A stretch of DNA of 64,000 bases, from positions 1,550,001 through 1,614,000 of the forward strand of contig JAXGNG010000001.1 in assembly GCA_040768125.1 (NCBI GenBank), in the 5' to 3' direction. Both the position numbers and the translations under genes were made by a program. The DNA comes from RBG-16-49-21 sp040768125 (lineage in GTDB: Bacteria > Spirochaetota > UBA4802 > UBA5550). The notes beneath the pieces are model-generated. The model had not been told where the DNA came from, did not search any database, and was given only the letters and a program-made list of their open reading frames with translations. Every line of letters begins with the position of its first letter. Within the stretch, counting starts at the first letter, position 1. Shown in pieces: positions 1 to 7,782 of the stretch.

Positions 1-64
1 GGGCAAGGATGCCCATGGGGGGTTTTTTTTCAATGAAAAAAAAGCGTCCCCCGGGGCGGAATAC
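1..64. other. Left-edge non-coding stretch with half of a split palindrome
   Basis: No gene is visible. Bases 11-30 end in a G-run followed by eight Ts, which looks like the tail of a terminator for a gene outside the window. Bases 43-56 (AGCGTCCCCCGGGG) form the left arm of an inverted repeat. Its other arm lies at 1175-1188, beyond the IS30 element. Removing the IS and one 3-bp target copy rejoins the arms around an 8-base loop with 13 of 14 positions pairing. Confidence 0.6.
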
Positions 65-1171
65 CCTGAATTCAACATTCAAGTGCAACAAATCAGTTCA
101 TTCAACAGCGATCTCGGGGTACGCCACCCACGGGATTTTCGGGGCCTCGAATTTATTGCACAGAGGATATCCTCAAAATCATCATCGGTCAAGTGGGCAA
201 AACTTTTTTTCTTAGGGATATACTGGCGGATGCGTCCATTGATATGCTCATTTAACCCACGTTGCCATGAACAATATGGATCGGCAAAGAAGACCTTGCA
301 TTCCAATGCTTTTTCGATATTCTGAAATAAGCTGAATTCACTACCATTATCGAATGTAATTGTTTTAACGAATCCGGCAGGTAAATCGTTCAGTGCCTCC
401 ACGACAGCTCGGGATACGATTTCCGCATCCTTGGAATGGACTGGAACACCCCAGATATGCGCCAGTTTGCGGTCAACCAGGGTAAGTAAATATGCATCAT
501 TCCCTGCACTGGTAATGAGATCACCCTCCAAATGGCCGGCGACAGTCTTTTCATCAGCCTCTATCGGACGTTCACAAATGTTCCGTTTCCCAGCAATAAG
601 TTCTCTTTTTTGATATATCAGGGACCGTTTCTGACGTTTATTCCTCTTTGTGAACAGATAATTAAGCAATAACATATTGTGGTACTCCCCATGCTGCGCA
701 TACACCCATTGATAGATGGCTTCAGTTGATATATGCATCTCAGGATCTCCGGGAAACTGGCTCCTCAAATAATATGATGTGACTTCAGGGGAATTTCTCT
801 CCATAAGCAAAGAGCATACAAGAAGCCGTAACACACCATTGCTATCGAGCTTTCTCCGACGCCTATACCTTCGGGCGCAATAACGTTCATGTGCATCTTG
901 ATAATGATAGCCTTTTGTCCTGTTTCGTGTATGCTCTCGATAAATGGTAGATCGATCGCGTCCCAGATATTTGCTCAATTCAATCTTTGATACGCTAGAA
1001 TAGAGCATTTTTTGGATGACATGGCGCTCGTCTTTCGTTATGTGTGAATACAGTCTCATGGGTGGTTCCTCCTCGGATTATGTTCTGTCAAACTCAATCC
1101 TATGGGAAGAGCCCCCATGAGACTACTATTATTACTGATTCCTAATGTTGCACTTCATCCTTGAATTGAGG
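65..1171 (-). mobile_element. IS30-family insertion sequence, copy 1
   Basis: A complete 1107-bp element carrying one transposase gene on the minus strand. The ends are imperfect inverted repeats of about 27 bp: the outer end starts CCTGAATTCAA and the other, read inward, CCTCAATTCAA; both share AAGTGCAACA further in. A 3-bp direct repeat TAC (62-64 and 1172-1174) flanks it, the target duplication expected of this family. The element is visibly richer in A and T than the surrounding genes, which suggests recent acquisition. It matches copy 2 in length, ends and encoded protein. Confidence 0.95.
79..1059 (-). CDS. IS30-family transposase (copy 1)
   Basis: A 326-residue DDE transposase that cuts and joins the ends of the surrounding element. 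The N-terminal 60 residues form the helix-turn-helix region typical of IS30 (ITKDERHVIQ ... LGRDRSTIYREHTRN). The catalytic core shows the first Asp in HLEGDLI, the second in TFDNGSEF and the Glu in the GLNEHINGRIRQY segment. The length is normal and no frameshift is seen, so it is probably active. The start ATG follows a strong ribosome site (GAGGAGG). The protein is identical to that of copy 2. Confidence 0.95.
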   Translation of the reverse strand: MRLYSHITKDERHVIQKMLYSSVSKIELSKYLGRDRSTIYREHTRNRTKGYHYQDAHERYCARRYRRRRKLDSNGVLRLLVCSLLMERNSPEVTSYYLRSQFPGDPEMHISTEAIYQWVYAQHGEYHNMLLLNYLFTKRNKRQKRSLIYQKRELIAGKRNICERPIEADEKTVAGHLEGDLITSAGNDAYLLTLVDRKLAHIWGVPVHSKDAEIVSRAVVEALNDLPAGFVKTITFDNGSEFSLFQNIEKALECKVFFADPYCSWQRGLNEHINGRIRQYIPKKKSFAHLTDDDFEDILCAINSRPRKSRGWRTPRSLLNELICCT

Positions 1172-1197
1172 TACCCCCGGGGGTCGCTGTAAAAGGT

Positions 1198-1225
1198 TTG
1201 ACTTTCTGCAAGGGCGTGCCATACT
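1198..1225 (+). promoter_or_regulatory. Promoter of the DUF948/ytxH pair, -10 close to ATG
   Basis: TTGACT (1198-1203), a 16-base spacer, then CATACT (1220-1225). The ATG of the next gene is at 1235, so transcription would begin within a few bases of the start codon and no Shine-Dalgarno site is available. It lies just outside the IS, so the insertion separated it from upstream sequence without breaking it. Confidence 0.6.
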
Positions 1226-1234
1226 CGTTGCGCC

Positions 1235-1615
1235 ATGGACGCCGCTACCCAGATCATTATTTTCATCGTGGCCCTGATTATTTCAGCCGGGTTCCTGGCG
1301 ATAATCATCGTCCTGGTGCCGGCGATCAGGGACCTGCGGGCCCTCCTCGTCGATCTCAGGAAGACCTCGGAGGAGGTCCGGGGGCTCGCCGTCGAGGCGC
1401 AAAAAATTAGCGTCAACGTCGAGGGAAAGCTCGAGGGAATCGACGGTATCGTCGCCAATACCAGGAAGATATCCTCCCTCGTGGGCAGGGCCGCCTCGAA
1501 GATGGAAAACCCGGCGTTCAGGCATCTCGAGTGGCTGGCCGCCCTTGTCCCCGCACTGCTCCTGGGGTGGAAGGCGGCCAGCGGCGCCCGCGGCGGGCCG
1601 AAGGAGGAGGAATGA
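1235..1615 (+). CDS. DUF948-type membrane-anchored protein
   Basis: A 126-residue protein with one N-terminal membrane helix (about residues 6-30), then a polar helical stretch rich in Lys, Glu and Val that resembles the DUF948 family (YtxG-like general stress proteins). A second hydrophobic stretch lies near residues 98-112 before an acidic tail. The downstream gene encodes a YtxH protein and overlaps by 4 bases; the DUF948-YtxH pairing is known from Firmicutes stress operons, which supports the assignment. The molecular function of the family is not established. The start was chosen because the promoter box lies directly upstream. Confidence 0.7.
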   Translation: MDAATQIIIFIVALIISAGFLAIIIVLVPAIRDLRALLVDLRKTSEEVRGLAVEAQKISVNVEGKLEGIDGIVANTRKISSLVGRAASKMENPAFRHLEWLAALVPALLLGWKAASGARGGPKEEE

Positions 1616-1905
1616 GCGACGGCAACGACGGTTTCAGGACCTTCCTGGCCTTCCTGGCCGGGGCCGCCATCGGAGCGGTCTTCGGCGCCCTCTACGCGCC
1701 GAAAACCGGGAGGGAGCTCCGTGATGACGTGAAGGAATTCGCCGACAGGCTCGCCGGGGAGGCGAAGGCGGAGTATGAAAAGATGAGCGAGAAGGCCAGG
1801 GAAGTGGGCGAGAAAGCGAAGGAGATGGGCGATCGCGCGAAGAAGCTCGCCGAGGAGGCGAAGGACCGCGTGCGCAAAGGCGGAGAGGAGGAGCCCACCG
1901 CCTGA
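1612..1905 (+). CDS. YtxH-domain protein
   Basis: A 97-residue protein. Residues 10-35 form a glycine- and alanine-rich membrane segment followed by the YtxH signature (GALYAPKTGRELRDD). The rest is a long charged helix with repeated Lys/Glu/Ala blocks, probably a coiled coil. It starts inside the stop codon of the preceding gene (ATGA) after a GGAGGA ribosome site, so translation is probably coupled. YtxH proteins are small membrane-associated proteins linked to general stress; no enzymatic role is known. Confidence 0.8.
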   Translation: MSDGNDGFRTFLAFLAGAAIGAVFGALYAPKTGRELRDDVKEFADRLAGEAKAEYEKMSEKAREVGEKAKEMGDRAKKLAEEAKDRVRKGGEEEPTA

Positions 1906-1911
1906 CCTTTT

Positions 1912-3213
1912 TCAGATAATGAAGTAGTCGTTCAGCTCCCGGAAGAGGGTAAAGACCGTTTCCTTCACCACCACGATGGTCGGTATCGCCAGGATGAGCC
2001 CCGCGACGCCGAAGATCATAGAACCGCCGATTATTCCGATGAAGACCGCGAGGGGGTGAAGCTTCACCGCCCCCCCCACCACGAAAGGCTGGAACACCCC
2101 GTTGTCCAGGGCCATCACCAGGGCCACGCAGGCCGCCACGGCGAGGATCATGTTGTTCCCGTTGATAAAGGGAAGTATCGACGCGGGATTCTCCGCGATG
2201 AGGGCGTAGGCCGATCCGCTGATCAGGGCTATCCCCGGTCCCACCAGGGGTATCGCGTTGGCCGCCCCGGCGAGGAATCCGATCAGGATCGCCATCTTCA
2301 ACTCGAAGCCGATGAGCGTGAAAAGAACCGCGTAGGTGACGCCCACGAGGGAGCAGGCCGTGAGTATGCCGCGCAGGTAGTTCCCTATGGCCCTGTTCAC
2401 CTTGTCCACCACGGCGAGGGACACCTCGAAGTAGCGGTTGGGCACCATGCCGATGAAGAAGCGCTTGATCTCTCCGTCATCGATGAGAAGGAAGAGAAAA
2501 ACCAGGGGCGTGATGATCCAGATCTTCACCGCCTCCATGAGGGAGGTAAGGCGCGTCGGGGCCTCGCGGCCCATCCCCGCCCCCGCATCCGTCTCCTTTG
2601 CCGCCCCGGGCACCGGCGGCGGCGCCTCCCGGATGTTGTGCAGGAAGTAGGAGTAATACAGGTCCTTCACCGCGGGTCGGCCAGCATGCCCTGCGCGGTA
2701 CTTCATGAAGAGCGCCCGTTCGTCGGCGTCGAGACGAAGGAGGCCATTGACGCTCTCCATGAGACGGTCCAGGTCGGCGCCGAGGTACCGGTAGATGAGG
2801 GTTCCCTTGCCGTCGTCCTCTTCGAGTCCCATGAAATCCCGGTAGCGCTCGTTCAGCTTGTACTGGAAGCGGGTGCGGAGCACAAGGCGGTCACGCTCGT
2901 CGGGGACCAGGGAGCCGAGCTGGTTCACGATAAGGGTGACGCCTACGAAAAAGGCGCCGAAGAGGATGAGGATCCCCGCTGGGCGGGGGACTCCCCGCCG
3001 GGTGAAGAGATTCATCAGGGGGAGGCAGAGGTAGGCCGCCAGCATCCCCACCAGGAAGGGAAGGACGATGGGCCTGAGGGCCCAGACGAGGGACACGGCG
3101 GTTACCGCGGCGATAACGATGCTGACGGTGACGACGATGCGTCGCGTGAGCCTCCTCGTGGTGACCCGCAGTACCGCCTGGGTGTTCCTTCTTTCCCGGA
3201 GCCCCTCGCCCAT
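1912..3213 (-). CDS. AI-2E family (PerM-like) permease
   Basis: A 433-residue integral membrane protein of the AI-2E transporter/PerM family. Three hydrophobic helices lie in residues 25-100, then a soluble insert of about 130 residues, then further helices from about 230 to the end. The conserved family segment NAIPLVGPGIALISG is present near residue 320. Some members export quorum-sensing molecules and others act as ion antiporters, so the substrate here is unknown. The large polar insert (about 100-225) is longer than I would expect. It lies one base behind the cNMP-binding gene, so the two are probably co-transcribed. Confidence 0.8.
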   Translation of the reverse strand: MGEGLRERRNTQAVLRVTTRRLTRRIVVTVSIVIAAVTAVSLVWALRPIVLPFLVGMLAAYLCLPLMNLFTRRGVPRPAGILILFGAFFVGVTLIVNQLGSLVPDERDRLVLRTRFQYKLNERYRDFMGLEEDDGKGTLIYRYLGADLDRLMESVNGLLRLDADERALFMKYRAGHAGRPAVKDLYYSYFLHNIREAPPPVPGAAKETDAGAGMGREAPTRLTSLMEAVKIWIITPLVFLFLLIDDGEIKRFFIGMVPNRYFEVSLAVVDKVNRAIGNYLRGILTACSLVGVTYAVLFTLIGFELKMAILIGFLAGAANAIPLVGPGIALISGSAYALIAENPASILPFINGNNMILAVAACVALVMALDNGVFQPFVVGGAVKLHPLAVFIGIIGGSMIFGVAGLILAIPTIVVVKETVFTLFRELNDYFII

Positions 3214-3214
3214 C

Positions 3215-3745
3215 TCATCGCTCCCCGGCCATGAGCTGTTCGTTCGCCGCCTTGAGGCGCTGCCCGATGATGACCGCCAGGCCCTTCATGATCTTGACCG
3301 CGATGTCGGGCCGAGTCTCTGCGAGTTCGTTCAGGTCCTCCCGGAAAAAGGCCAGGCCCTCGGTTTTCTCCTCGGCCCGGGCCGAGGCGGAGCGGGGCGT
3401 GTCGTCCAGGAGGGCAAGCTCGCCGAGGAAGTCTTCCGGCATGATGGTCGCCAGGTCGGCCTCGCCCTCGGATCCCGGGACCGTCACCTTCACCATCCCG
3501 CTCTTGATGATGAACATCGCGGTGCCGGGCTGGCCTTTTTCGAAGAGATACTCCCCGGCCTGGTAGCTCCGCTCGTAGATGAGCCGACAGAGGTGCTTTA
3601 ACTCGCGTGTCGTGAGGTTTTGGAAGATGGGACAGAGTTTCAGCGCCTGGAGATTGTCGAGGCCCGGACGGGACCCGAACCGGGCATGGATGGCGCCCCA
3701 GATGAAGCTGGCGGGCTTTTTCCCGCTGTCGTTTCGTTCCGTCAT
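3215..3745 (-). CDS. Cyclic-nucleotide-binding domain protein
   Basis: A 176-residue protein built around one cNMP-binding beta-roll (about residues 35-150), recognisable from GEYLFEKGQPGTAMFIIKSG and the phosphate-binding cassette region FLGELALLDDTPRSASA, where the Arg after the PR-SA signature is kept. There is no DNA-binding domain, so it is not a CRP regulator; it may sense a cyclic nucleotide and act on a partner such as the adjacent permease. An upstream in-frame ATG at 3793 lies inside the predicted -10 box, so I use the ATG at 3745. Confidence 0.75.
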   Translation of the reverse strand: MTERNDSGKKPASFIWGAIHARFGSRPGLDNLQALKLCPIFQNLTTRELKHLCRLIYERSYQAGEYLFEKGQPGTAMFIIKSGMVKVTVPGSEGEADLATIMPEDFLGELALLDDTPRSASARAEEKTEGLAFFREDLNELAETRPDIAVKIMKGLAVIIGQRLKAANEQLMAGER

Positions 3746-3788
3746 GCCATGGGCCCCGATAGGTGGATTTGACGCAACCCGTGCTTCA

Positions 3789-3816
3789 AGCATGACCCGG
3801 GAAGCCCGAATGTCAA
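3789..3816 (-). promoter_or_regulatory. Promoter of the cNMP protein/permease operon
   Basis: On the minus strand TTGACA (3811-3816), 16 bases, then CATGCT (3789-3794). The box contains the first in-frame ATG of the gene, which argues for the later start at 3745. It is back to back with the plus-strand promoter at 3852. Confidence 0.55.
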
Positions 3817-3851
3817 CCGAAATTTAGCAGTGGCCTCCAGGCAGCCTTATC

Positions 3852-3880
3852 TTGACAAACGGGCCAAAACATGAGAGACT
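3852..3880 (+). promoter_or_regulatory. Promoter of the TMEM43-like gene
   Basis: TTGACA (3852-3857), a 17-base spacer and GAGACT (3875-3880). A consensus -35 with an acceptable -10 sits 38 bases before the ATG at 3918, which has a GGGAGGA ribosome site. This excludes an in-frame TTG at 3852 as the start. Confidence 0.65.
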
Positions 3881-3917
3881 GGAGAGGACATCTCGCAAAC
3901 CGGGAGGAACCATCGCC

Positions 3918-4850
3918 ATGACCGACACCACGGAACGAAAGGAATCACCCGCCGCGGGAAGCGCCGTGAAGGGAAGCCTGACCCTGGGCATCTGCGGCCT
4001 CCTCTGCGTTATTCTGGCCTTTTCGATCCTGTACCGCGCGGAGCGGACGGGGAACCGCCGCTGGATCGCCTCCCGCGCCGAGCCGATAGACCCAAAGGCC
4101 CCCGGTGACGCCGCGGGCATGGTGCGGTTTTCCGGCCTGCCGGAGGGGGATCTCGTCGGTGATCCGGATACCGGCACGCGCTTCGTCTGCCTTTCACGGA
4201 CGCGCTATGAGTACCGGAAGGGAGACGGGTCTTCCGTGGGTCCCGGATGGAGATACGTTCAAGCCTCCACGGAGCTCGCGAAGGACCTGCGAATAGGCGC
4301 CGTGAGGATCAGGCTGGAGGAGGCGGAGATCATGGGCCGCGACGCCTGGTCCACGACGATCACGCGCCCCGAACGGGGGGGCGAAGCGACGCCCCGGATA
4401 GGGGACGTGAAGGTGCAGGTTTCCGGGATACCGGAGGGGACCCCCCTCTTCTGCGTCGGGCGCCTCGCGGGCGGCTACCTTGGCGCGGGGAAGCTATTCC
4501 TGGTGAGCTCCCACAGCGAGGGTAAGACCCTCGACGAGCTGGACGAGGTCTGGGTATGGCGATGGCTCCGTCACCCCCTCTGCTTTTTCCTTATGCTTGC
4601 CGGGTTCGTGATGCTCGGGCGCCCCGCCATGGCCTTCGTGCGGTCGCGCCCCGACCATCCCGCGTTCAGACCACTTGCGCGGATAGGGTGGCCTCCTTAC
4701 CTGGTCCTGAGCCTCGCGCTTTCCTTTGTCCTGGTGCGGTATTCCCGCTATACCGCCGACCTGCTCTGGGTGGTGATTGCCCTGGCCGCGGGCGTGCCCC
4801 TTTTCATCCTGGCGAGAAGGATGATCGGCGCAGGGAGCAAAAATTCGTAA
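3918..4850 (+). CDS. TMEM43/GIDE-like four-helix membrane protein
   Basis: A 310-residue protein of unknown function. One membrane helix lies near residues 22-38, followed by about 170 residues of soluble domain, then a block of three C-terminal helices (about 220-300). This one-plus-three layout, and the short stretch resembling PxxPxxxG...VRFSG near residue 60, recall the TMEM43 family, with GIDE-type proteins as an alternative. The family match is by topology and faint motif only, so it is tentative. The ATG at 3918 follows a GGGAGGA ribosome site. It ends in front of a strong terminator. Confidence 0.5.
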   Translation: MTDTTERKESPAAGSAVKGSLTLGICGLLCVILAFSILYRAERTGNRRWIASRAEPIDPKAPGDAAGMVRFSGLPEGDLVGDPDTGTRFVCLSRTRYEYRKGDGSSVGPGWRYVQASTELAKDLRIGAVRIRLEEAEIMGRDAWSTTITRPERGGEATPRIGDVKVQVSGIPEGTPLFCVGRLAGGYLGAGKLFLVSSHSEGKTLDELDEVWVWRWLRHPLCFFLMLAGFVMLGRPAMAFVRSRPDHPAFRPLARIGWPPYLVLSLALSFVLVRYSRYTADLLWVVIALAAGVPLFILARRMIGAGSKNS

Positions 4851-4902
4851 GCCGGAGGGGGCGCTTCAATCGATCGGTGATGCGTCGGGGATGGTCCGTG
4901 AG

Positions 4903-4947
4903 AAAAAAAAGTCCCGGATGCGCTGGTGCGCTCCGGGACTTTTTTTC
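4903..4947. terminator. Bidirectional terminator
   Basis: A perfect 9-bp stem (AGTCCCGGA, 4910-4918, pairing with TCCGGGACT, 4932-4940) with a 13-base loop. It is preceded by eight As and followed by seven Ts, so it can stop transcripts from both sides: the TMEM43-like gene on plus and the LCCL gene on minus. Confidence 0.9.
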
Positions 4948-4962
4948 AGGGAATTCTTACCG

Positions 4963-5346
4963 TTATTTCGATACCTGGAAGGCCGTGTCGCCCCAGGATG
5001 TTCCCCAGTTGCTCGTGGTCACGCCGTTCCTCTCGCTTCCGGTATAGGCCTCGAGGCTTTTAACCACGGTCACCTTCACCTCGCCGCCCTTTTCCTTGGT
5101 GATGACGCCGGCGTGGATTCCCGCCATGCACACCGAGGAGTCGGTGGTGTAGGTGTCGGTCCCCCATATCGATCCACCCTGGCAGTCGGCGGGGCACGAT
5201 ACGGTAAACGAGGCGCCGAGATCCTTGTTCTGGACCGTCACGTCCCTCATCTTGGTATTGCACTCAACGGCGATTCCTTTTTTGCACCCGGTAAAGGCCG
5301 CGGCGGCAAGGGCGGCGCAGGCGCACACGATCAGGATGTTCCGCAT
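4963..5346 (-). CDS. LCCL-domain lipoprotein
   Basis: A 127-residue lipoprotein. Residues 1-20 form a signal peptide ending in the lipobox FTGC, so the mature protein is probably lipid-anchored. The remainder is a single LCCL domain: SFTVSCPADC, the IWGTDTY turn, SSVCMAGIHAGV and NGVTTSNWG are hallmarks, and the conserved Cys residues that form disulfides are present. LCCL modules were described in vertebrate extracellular proteins (limulin, cochlin, Lgl1) and occur scattered in bacteria, where their role is unknown; a lipid or glycan ligand is plausible. A GGAGG ribosome site and a consensus promoter suggest high expression. Confidence 0.88.
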   Translation of the reverse strand: MRNILIVCACAALAAAAFTGCKKGIAVECNTKMRDVTVQNKDLGASFTVSCPADCQGGSIWGTDTYTTDSSVCMAGIHAGVITKEKGGEVKVTVVKSLEAYTGSERNGVTTSNWGTSWGDTAFQVSK

Positions 5347-5372
5347 AGTTATGCCTCCTTCCGTTTTTTTTC

Positions 5373-5400
5373 ATTATATATCATCGCCCGTTACTGTCAA
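5373..5400 (-). promoter_or_regulatory. Consensus promoter of the LCCL lipoprotein
   Basis: On the minus strand TTGACA (5395-5400), 16 bases, then TATAAT (5373-5378). Both boxes match the sigma-70 consensus exactly; it is the best match I found in this window. The ATG at 5346 follows a short AT-rich leader. Confidence 0.85.
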
Positions 5401-5590
5401 TGATTATCCCGAATGGCCCCGCGGGTATTTTTTTGTGCATAAAACAGGTGAACGCGCCAATAAATGTTTGACTCGCCGCGACGGGTCATAGCATTTTCAT
5501 CACACCCTCCGTGCCGTGAGGCGGCGGTAGCCCCCGCCCGGCCTTCGCGGGTCCGAACGGCACGGACCGATTCGCTCCGAGGTCCTGTTG

Positions 5591-6559
5591 ATGATTGGAT
5601 TTTCCTTCAAGAAACGCCTTCTCTGCGCCCTGTTCCTGTTTATTCCCGGAAATATCGGAGCCCCCGTCGAGGAAACGGTGTCCGTCCACACCTATCCCCT
5701 GCGCGATACCAGGCCTTTTTTCAGGGAGAGCCCCAGCGGCAACGTGATCTACGATATCATCCTCGATTCGATGTACACGGCCCCCGGCGCCATTTCCGGG
5801 AACTACGTCGTGGCGTATTACGGTCACCCGAAATCCAGGATCATGGGGATCGTGGGCCGCCATACCAAGGAAGAGCTGGCGCCGATGTTGAAGAAGACCG
5901 CCGCGGAGTACGCCTCCCTCAACGCCGGGCGGGGAGCGTTCCCCGCGTTCTACCTTATCTATGGCACCTGCCAGCCCAGGGGGGAGATCAACCTGATGAA
6001 GCGGGAGATGGTCGAGGCCTATATCCGCTACGCCTACGCCAACGGAATACTGGTCTACCTCGATCATCAGATAGGGAAGTACTCCGTTGCGCACGCCATG
6101 GACCAGCTTCTTCCCTTTCTCAACTACCCCAACGTGCACCTGGCCCTTGATCCCGAGTGGCGCACCACCAGGCCGATGAGGGAAATCGGCTCCATTGACG
6201 CGGAAGAGCTGAACGAGGCCCAGCGCAGGATGCGGGACTACATGGTGGCCCACGGGATTCGGGGGAGGCGCCACCTGGTGATCCACCAGTTCCACGCCAA
6301 GATGATACGCAATCGATCACAGGTGAGGAGCGATTATGATCCCGTGGTCCTCGTCCACGCCACATCGGGGTGGGGACCCCCGGAGCGGAAGGCCGCGACC
6401 CACGGGCGCAACGCCCTGGCGGCCAACATCCCCCACAAGGGCTTCAAGCTCTGGTACTACTACTCGGACAAGAAGGGGGTCCATTACGACAGCCCCCTCA
6501 TGACGCCGTCCCAGGTCGTCGGACTCAGGCCCCGGCCGGGCCTTATCATCTACCAGTAG
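5591..6559 (+). CDS. Exported protein of unknown function, possible (beta/alpha) barrel
   Basis: A 322-residue protein with a short hydrophobic N-terminus (residues 6-22) that is probably a signal peptide. The body has the rhythm of a beta/alpha barrel: YVVAYYGHP and MGIVG early, a middle strand ILVYLDHQIG, then LALDPEW and finally LVIHQFH and WYYYSDKK. I recall similar uncharacterised exported proteins in Actinobacteria with the same YGHP/LDPEW pattern, but no function is assigned. The DPEW and HQFH motifs look like active-site material, for example a glycoside hydrolase-like fold. No neighbour clarifies the role. Confidence 0.7.
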   Translation: MIGFSFKKRLLCALFLFIPGNIGAPVEETVSVHTYPLRDTRPFFRESPSGNVIYDIILDSMYTAPGAISGNYVVAYYGHPKSRIMGIVGRHTKEELAPMLKKTAAEYASLNAGRGAFPAFYLIYGTCQPRGEINLMKREMVEAYIRYAYANGILVYLDHQIGKYSVAHAMDQLLPFLNYPNVHLALDPEWRTTRPMREIGSIDAEELNEAQRRMRDYMVAHGIRGRRHLVIHQFHAKMIRNRSQVRSDYDPVVLVHATSGWGPPERKAATHGRNALAANIPHKGFKLWYYYSDKKGVHYDSPLMTPSQVVGLRPRPGLIIYQ

Positions 6560-6621
6560 CGGGGCGGTTCCCGCGGGAAAGGAAGGAACCCCTCGGAGTT
6601 AGCGATGTGTGAAGGTGAGAT

Positions 6622-7704
6622 ATGGCGGAGAGCCTGTACGAAAAGCTGAGGGAGAAGGTGGGGCGCCATAGCGCCTATTTCCCGAAATCGAAATCGGGCA
6701 TCGAGCTTCGCTTTCTGAGAAAGCTCTTTGACGAGGAGGACGCGGAGACGTATCTCCTCCTTTCCGAGGACCTGGAGAGCGACGAGGCCATCGCCGCCCG
6801 GACCGGGCGCGATCCCGCGACCATTGCCGCCGCCCTGTCGAAAATTGCGGCCAAGGGTCTCTGCTACCCGAAGCGGGTCGGCGGCACGCGCTACTACGCC
6901 GCGGCGCCCTTTGCCCACGGAATCCTGGAGAACCAGGTGAACACCATCGACGGAGAGCTCGCCCGCATCTACGAGGACTATATCTGGGCCGAGAAGCTTC
7001 CCCTGGAGAGGAGACCCGGCGATGAAAAGGAGCCCCTGGTGCCCCTTCGCTCGATCCCCATCCAGGCGCCCCTTTCGATCACGCGCCCCGTGGCACCCTA
7101 CGAGGACGCCCGGGACATCATCATGAGCCAGGACCGCATCGCCCTGGCGCAGTGCTTCTGCGCCCTCCAGCAGCATATCCTCGGAACGGGATGCGCGCGT
7201 CCCCGGGAGGTCTGCCTCATCCTCGGCTTTTACGCGGATTATTACGTCGAGTACGGCTTCGGGAGAAGGATAGGGAAGAGCGAGGCCCTCGAGGTCCTGG
7301 ACATCGCCGAGGAGGCGGGCCTGGTGCACCAGATCCCCGACAGCAAGGACCCCGGGGCGATCTGCAACTGCTGCCCCGACTGCTGCGGCGGACTCAGGGT
7401 TCTGCGGAAGCTTCCCTCGCCGGCTCTCCTGATGCGGACCAATTATTTCATAGCGATCGACGCTTCCCTCTGTGACGGCTGTGGCGCCTGCGCCCCGCGA
7501 TGTCCCATGGACGCGCTTTCCCTGTGCGTGGAAGGTACCATGGATGTGAACGTAAATCGCTGCATCGGGTGCGGCCTCTGCACCCGGTCCTGTTCACGGG
7601 GGGCGCTTACCCTCGTCTCGAAACCGGAGGAAGAGCGCTCGGAGCCCCCCCATACCCTCAAGTTCATGCGTTCGTCCCGCGATATCGAAGGCGCCATGGG
7701 GTAG
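6622..7704 (+). CDS. Two-[4Fe-4S] ferredoxin-type protein with winged-helix-like N-terminus
   Basis: A 360-residue cytosolic iron-sulfur protein. The N-terminal 110 residues are helical with a helix-turn-helix look (SDEAIAARTGRDPATIAAAL). A middle part contains extra cysteines (CFCALQQH, GCARPREVC, and ICNCCPDCC near residue 255). The C-terminal 75 residues hold two classical clusters, CDGCGACAPRCP and CIGCGLCTRSCS. The layout matches a family common in anaerobic bacteria annotated only as 4Fe-4S binding protein. It probably carries electrons or senses redox state. A GGTGAG ribosome site precedes the ATG. Confidence 0.8.
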   Translation: MAESLYEKLREKVGRHSAYFPKSKSGIELRFLRKLFDEEDAETYLLLSEDLESDEAIAARTGRDPATIAAALSKIAAKGLCYPKRVGGTRYYAAAPFAHGILENQVNTIDGELARIYEDYIWAEKLPLERRPGDEKEPLVPLRSIPIQAPLSITRPVAPYEDARDIIMSQDRIALAQCFCALQQHILGTGCARPREVCLILGFYADYYVEYGFGRRIGKSEALEVLDIAEEAGLVHQIPDSKDPGAICNCCPDCCGGLRVLRKLPSPALLMRTNYFIAIDASLCDGCGACAPRCPMDALSLCVEGTMDVNVNRCIGCGLCTRSCSRGALTLVSKPEEERSEPPHTLKFMRSSRDIEGAMG

Positions 7705-7782
7705 GGGATGATGCGGGGGCTTTCGGGCGACCTGGCCGTCATGCTCCCGGGCAGAACAGGACTGGGGGGCGGGGAACCTGGA

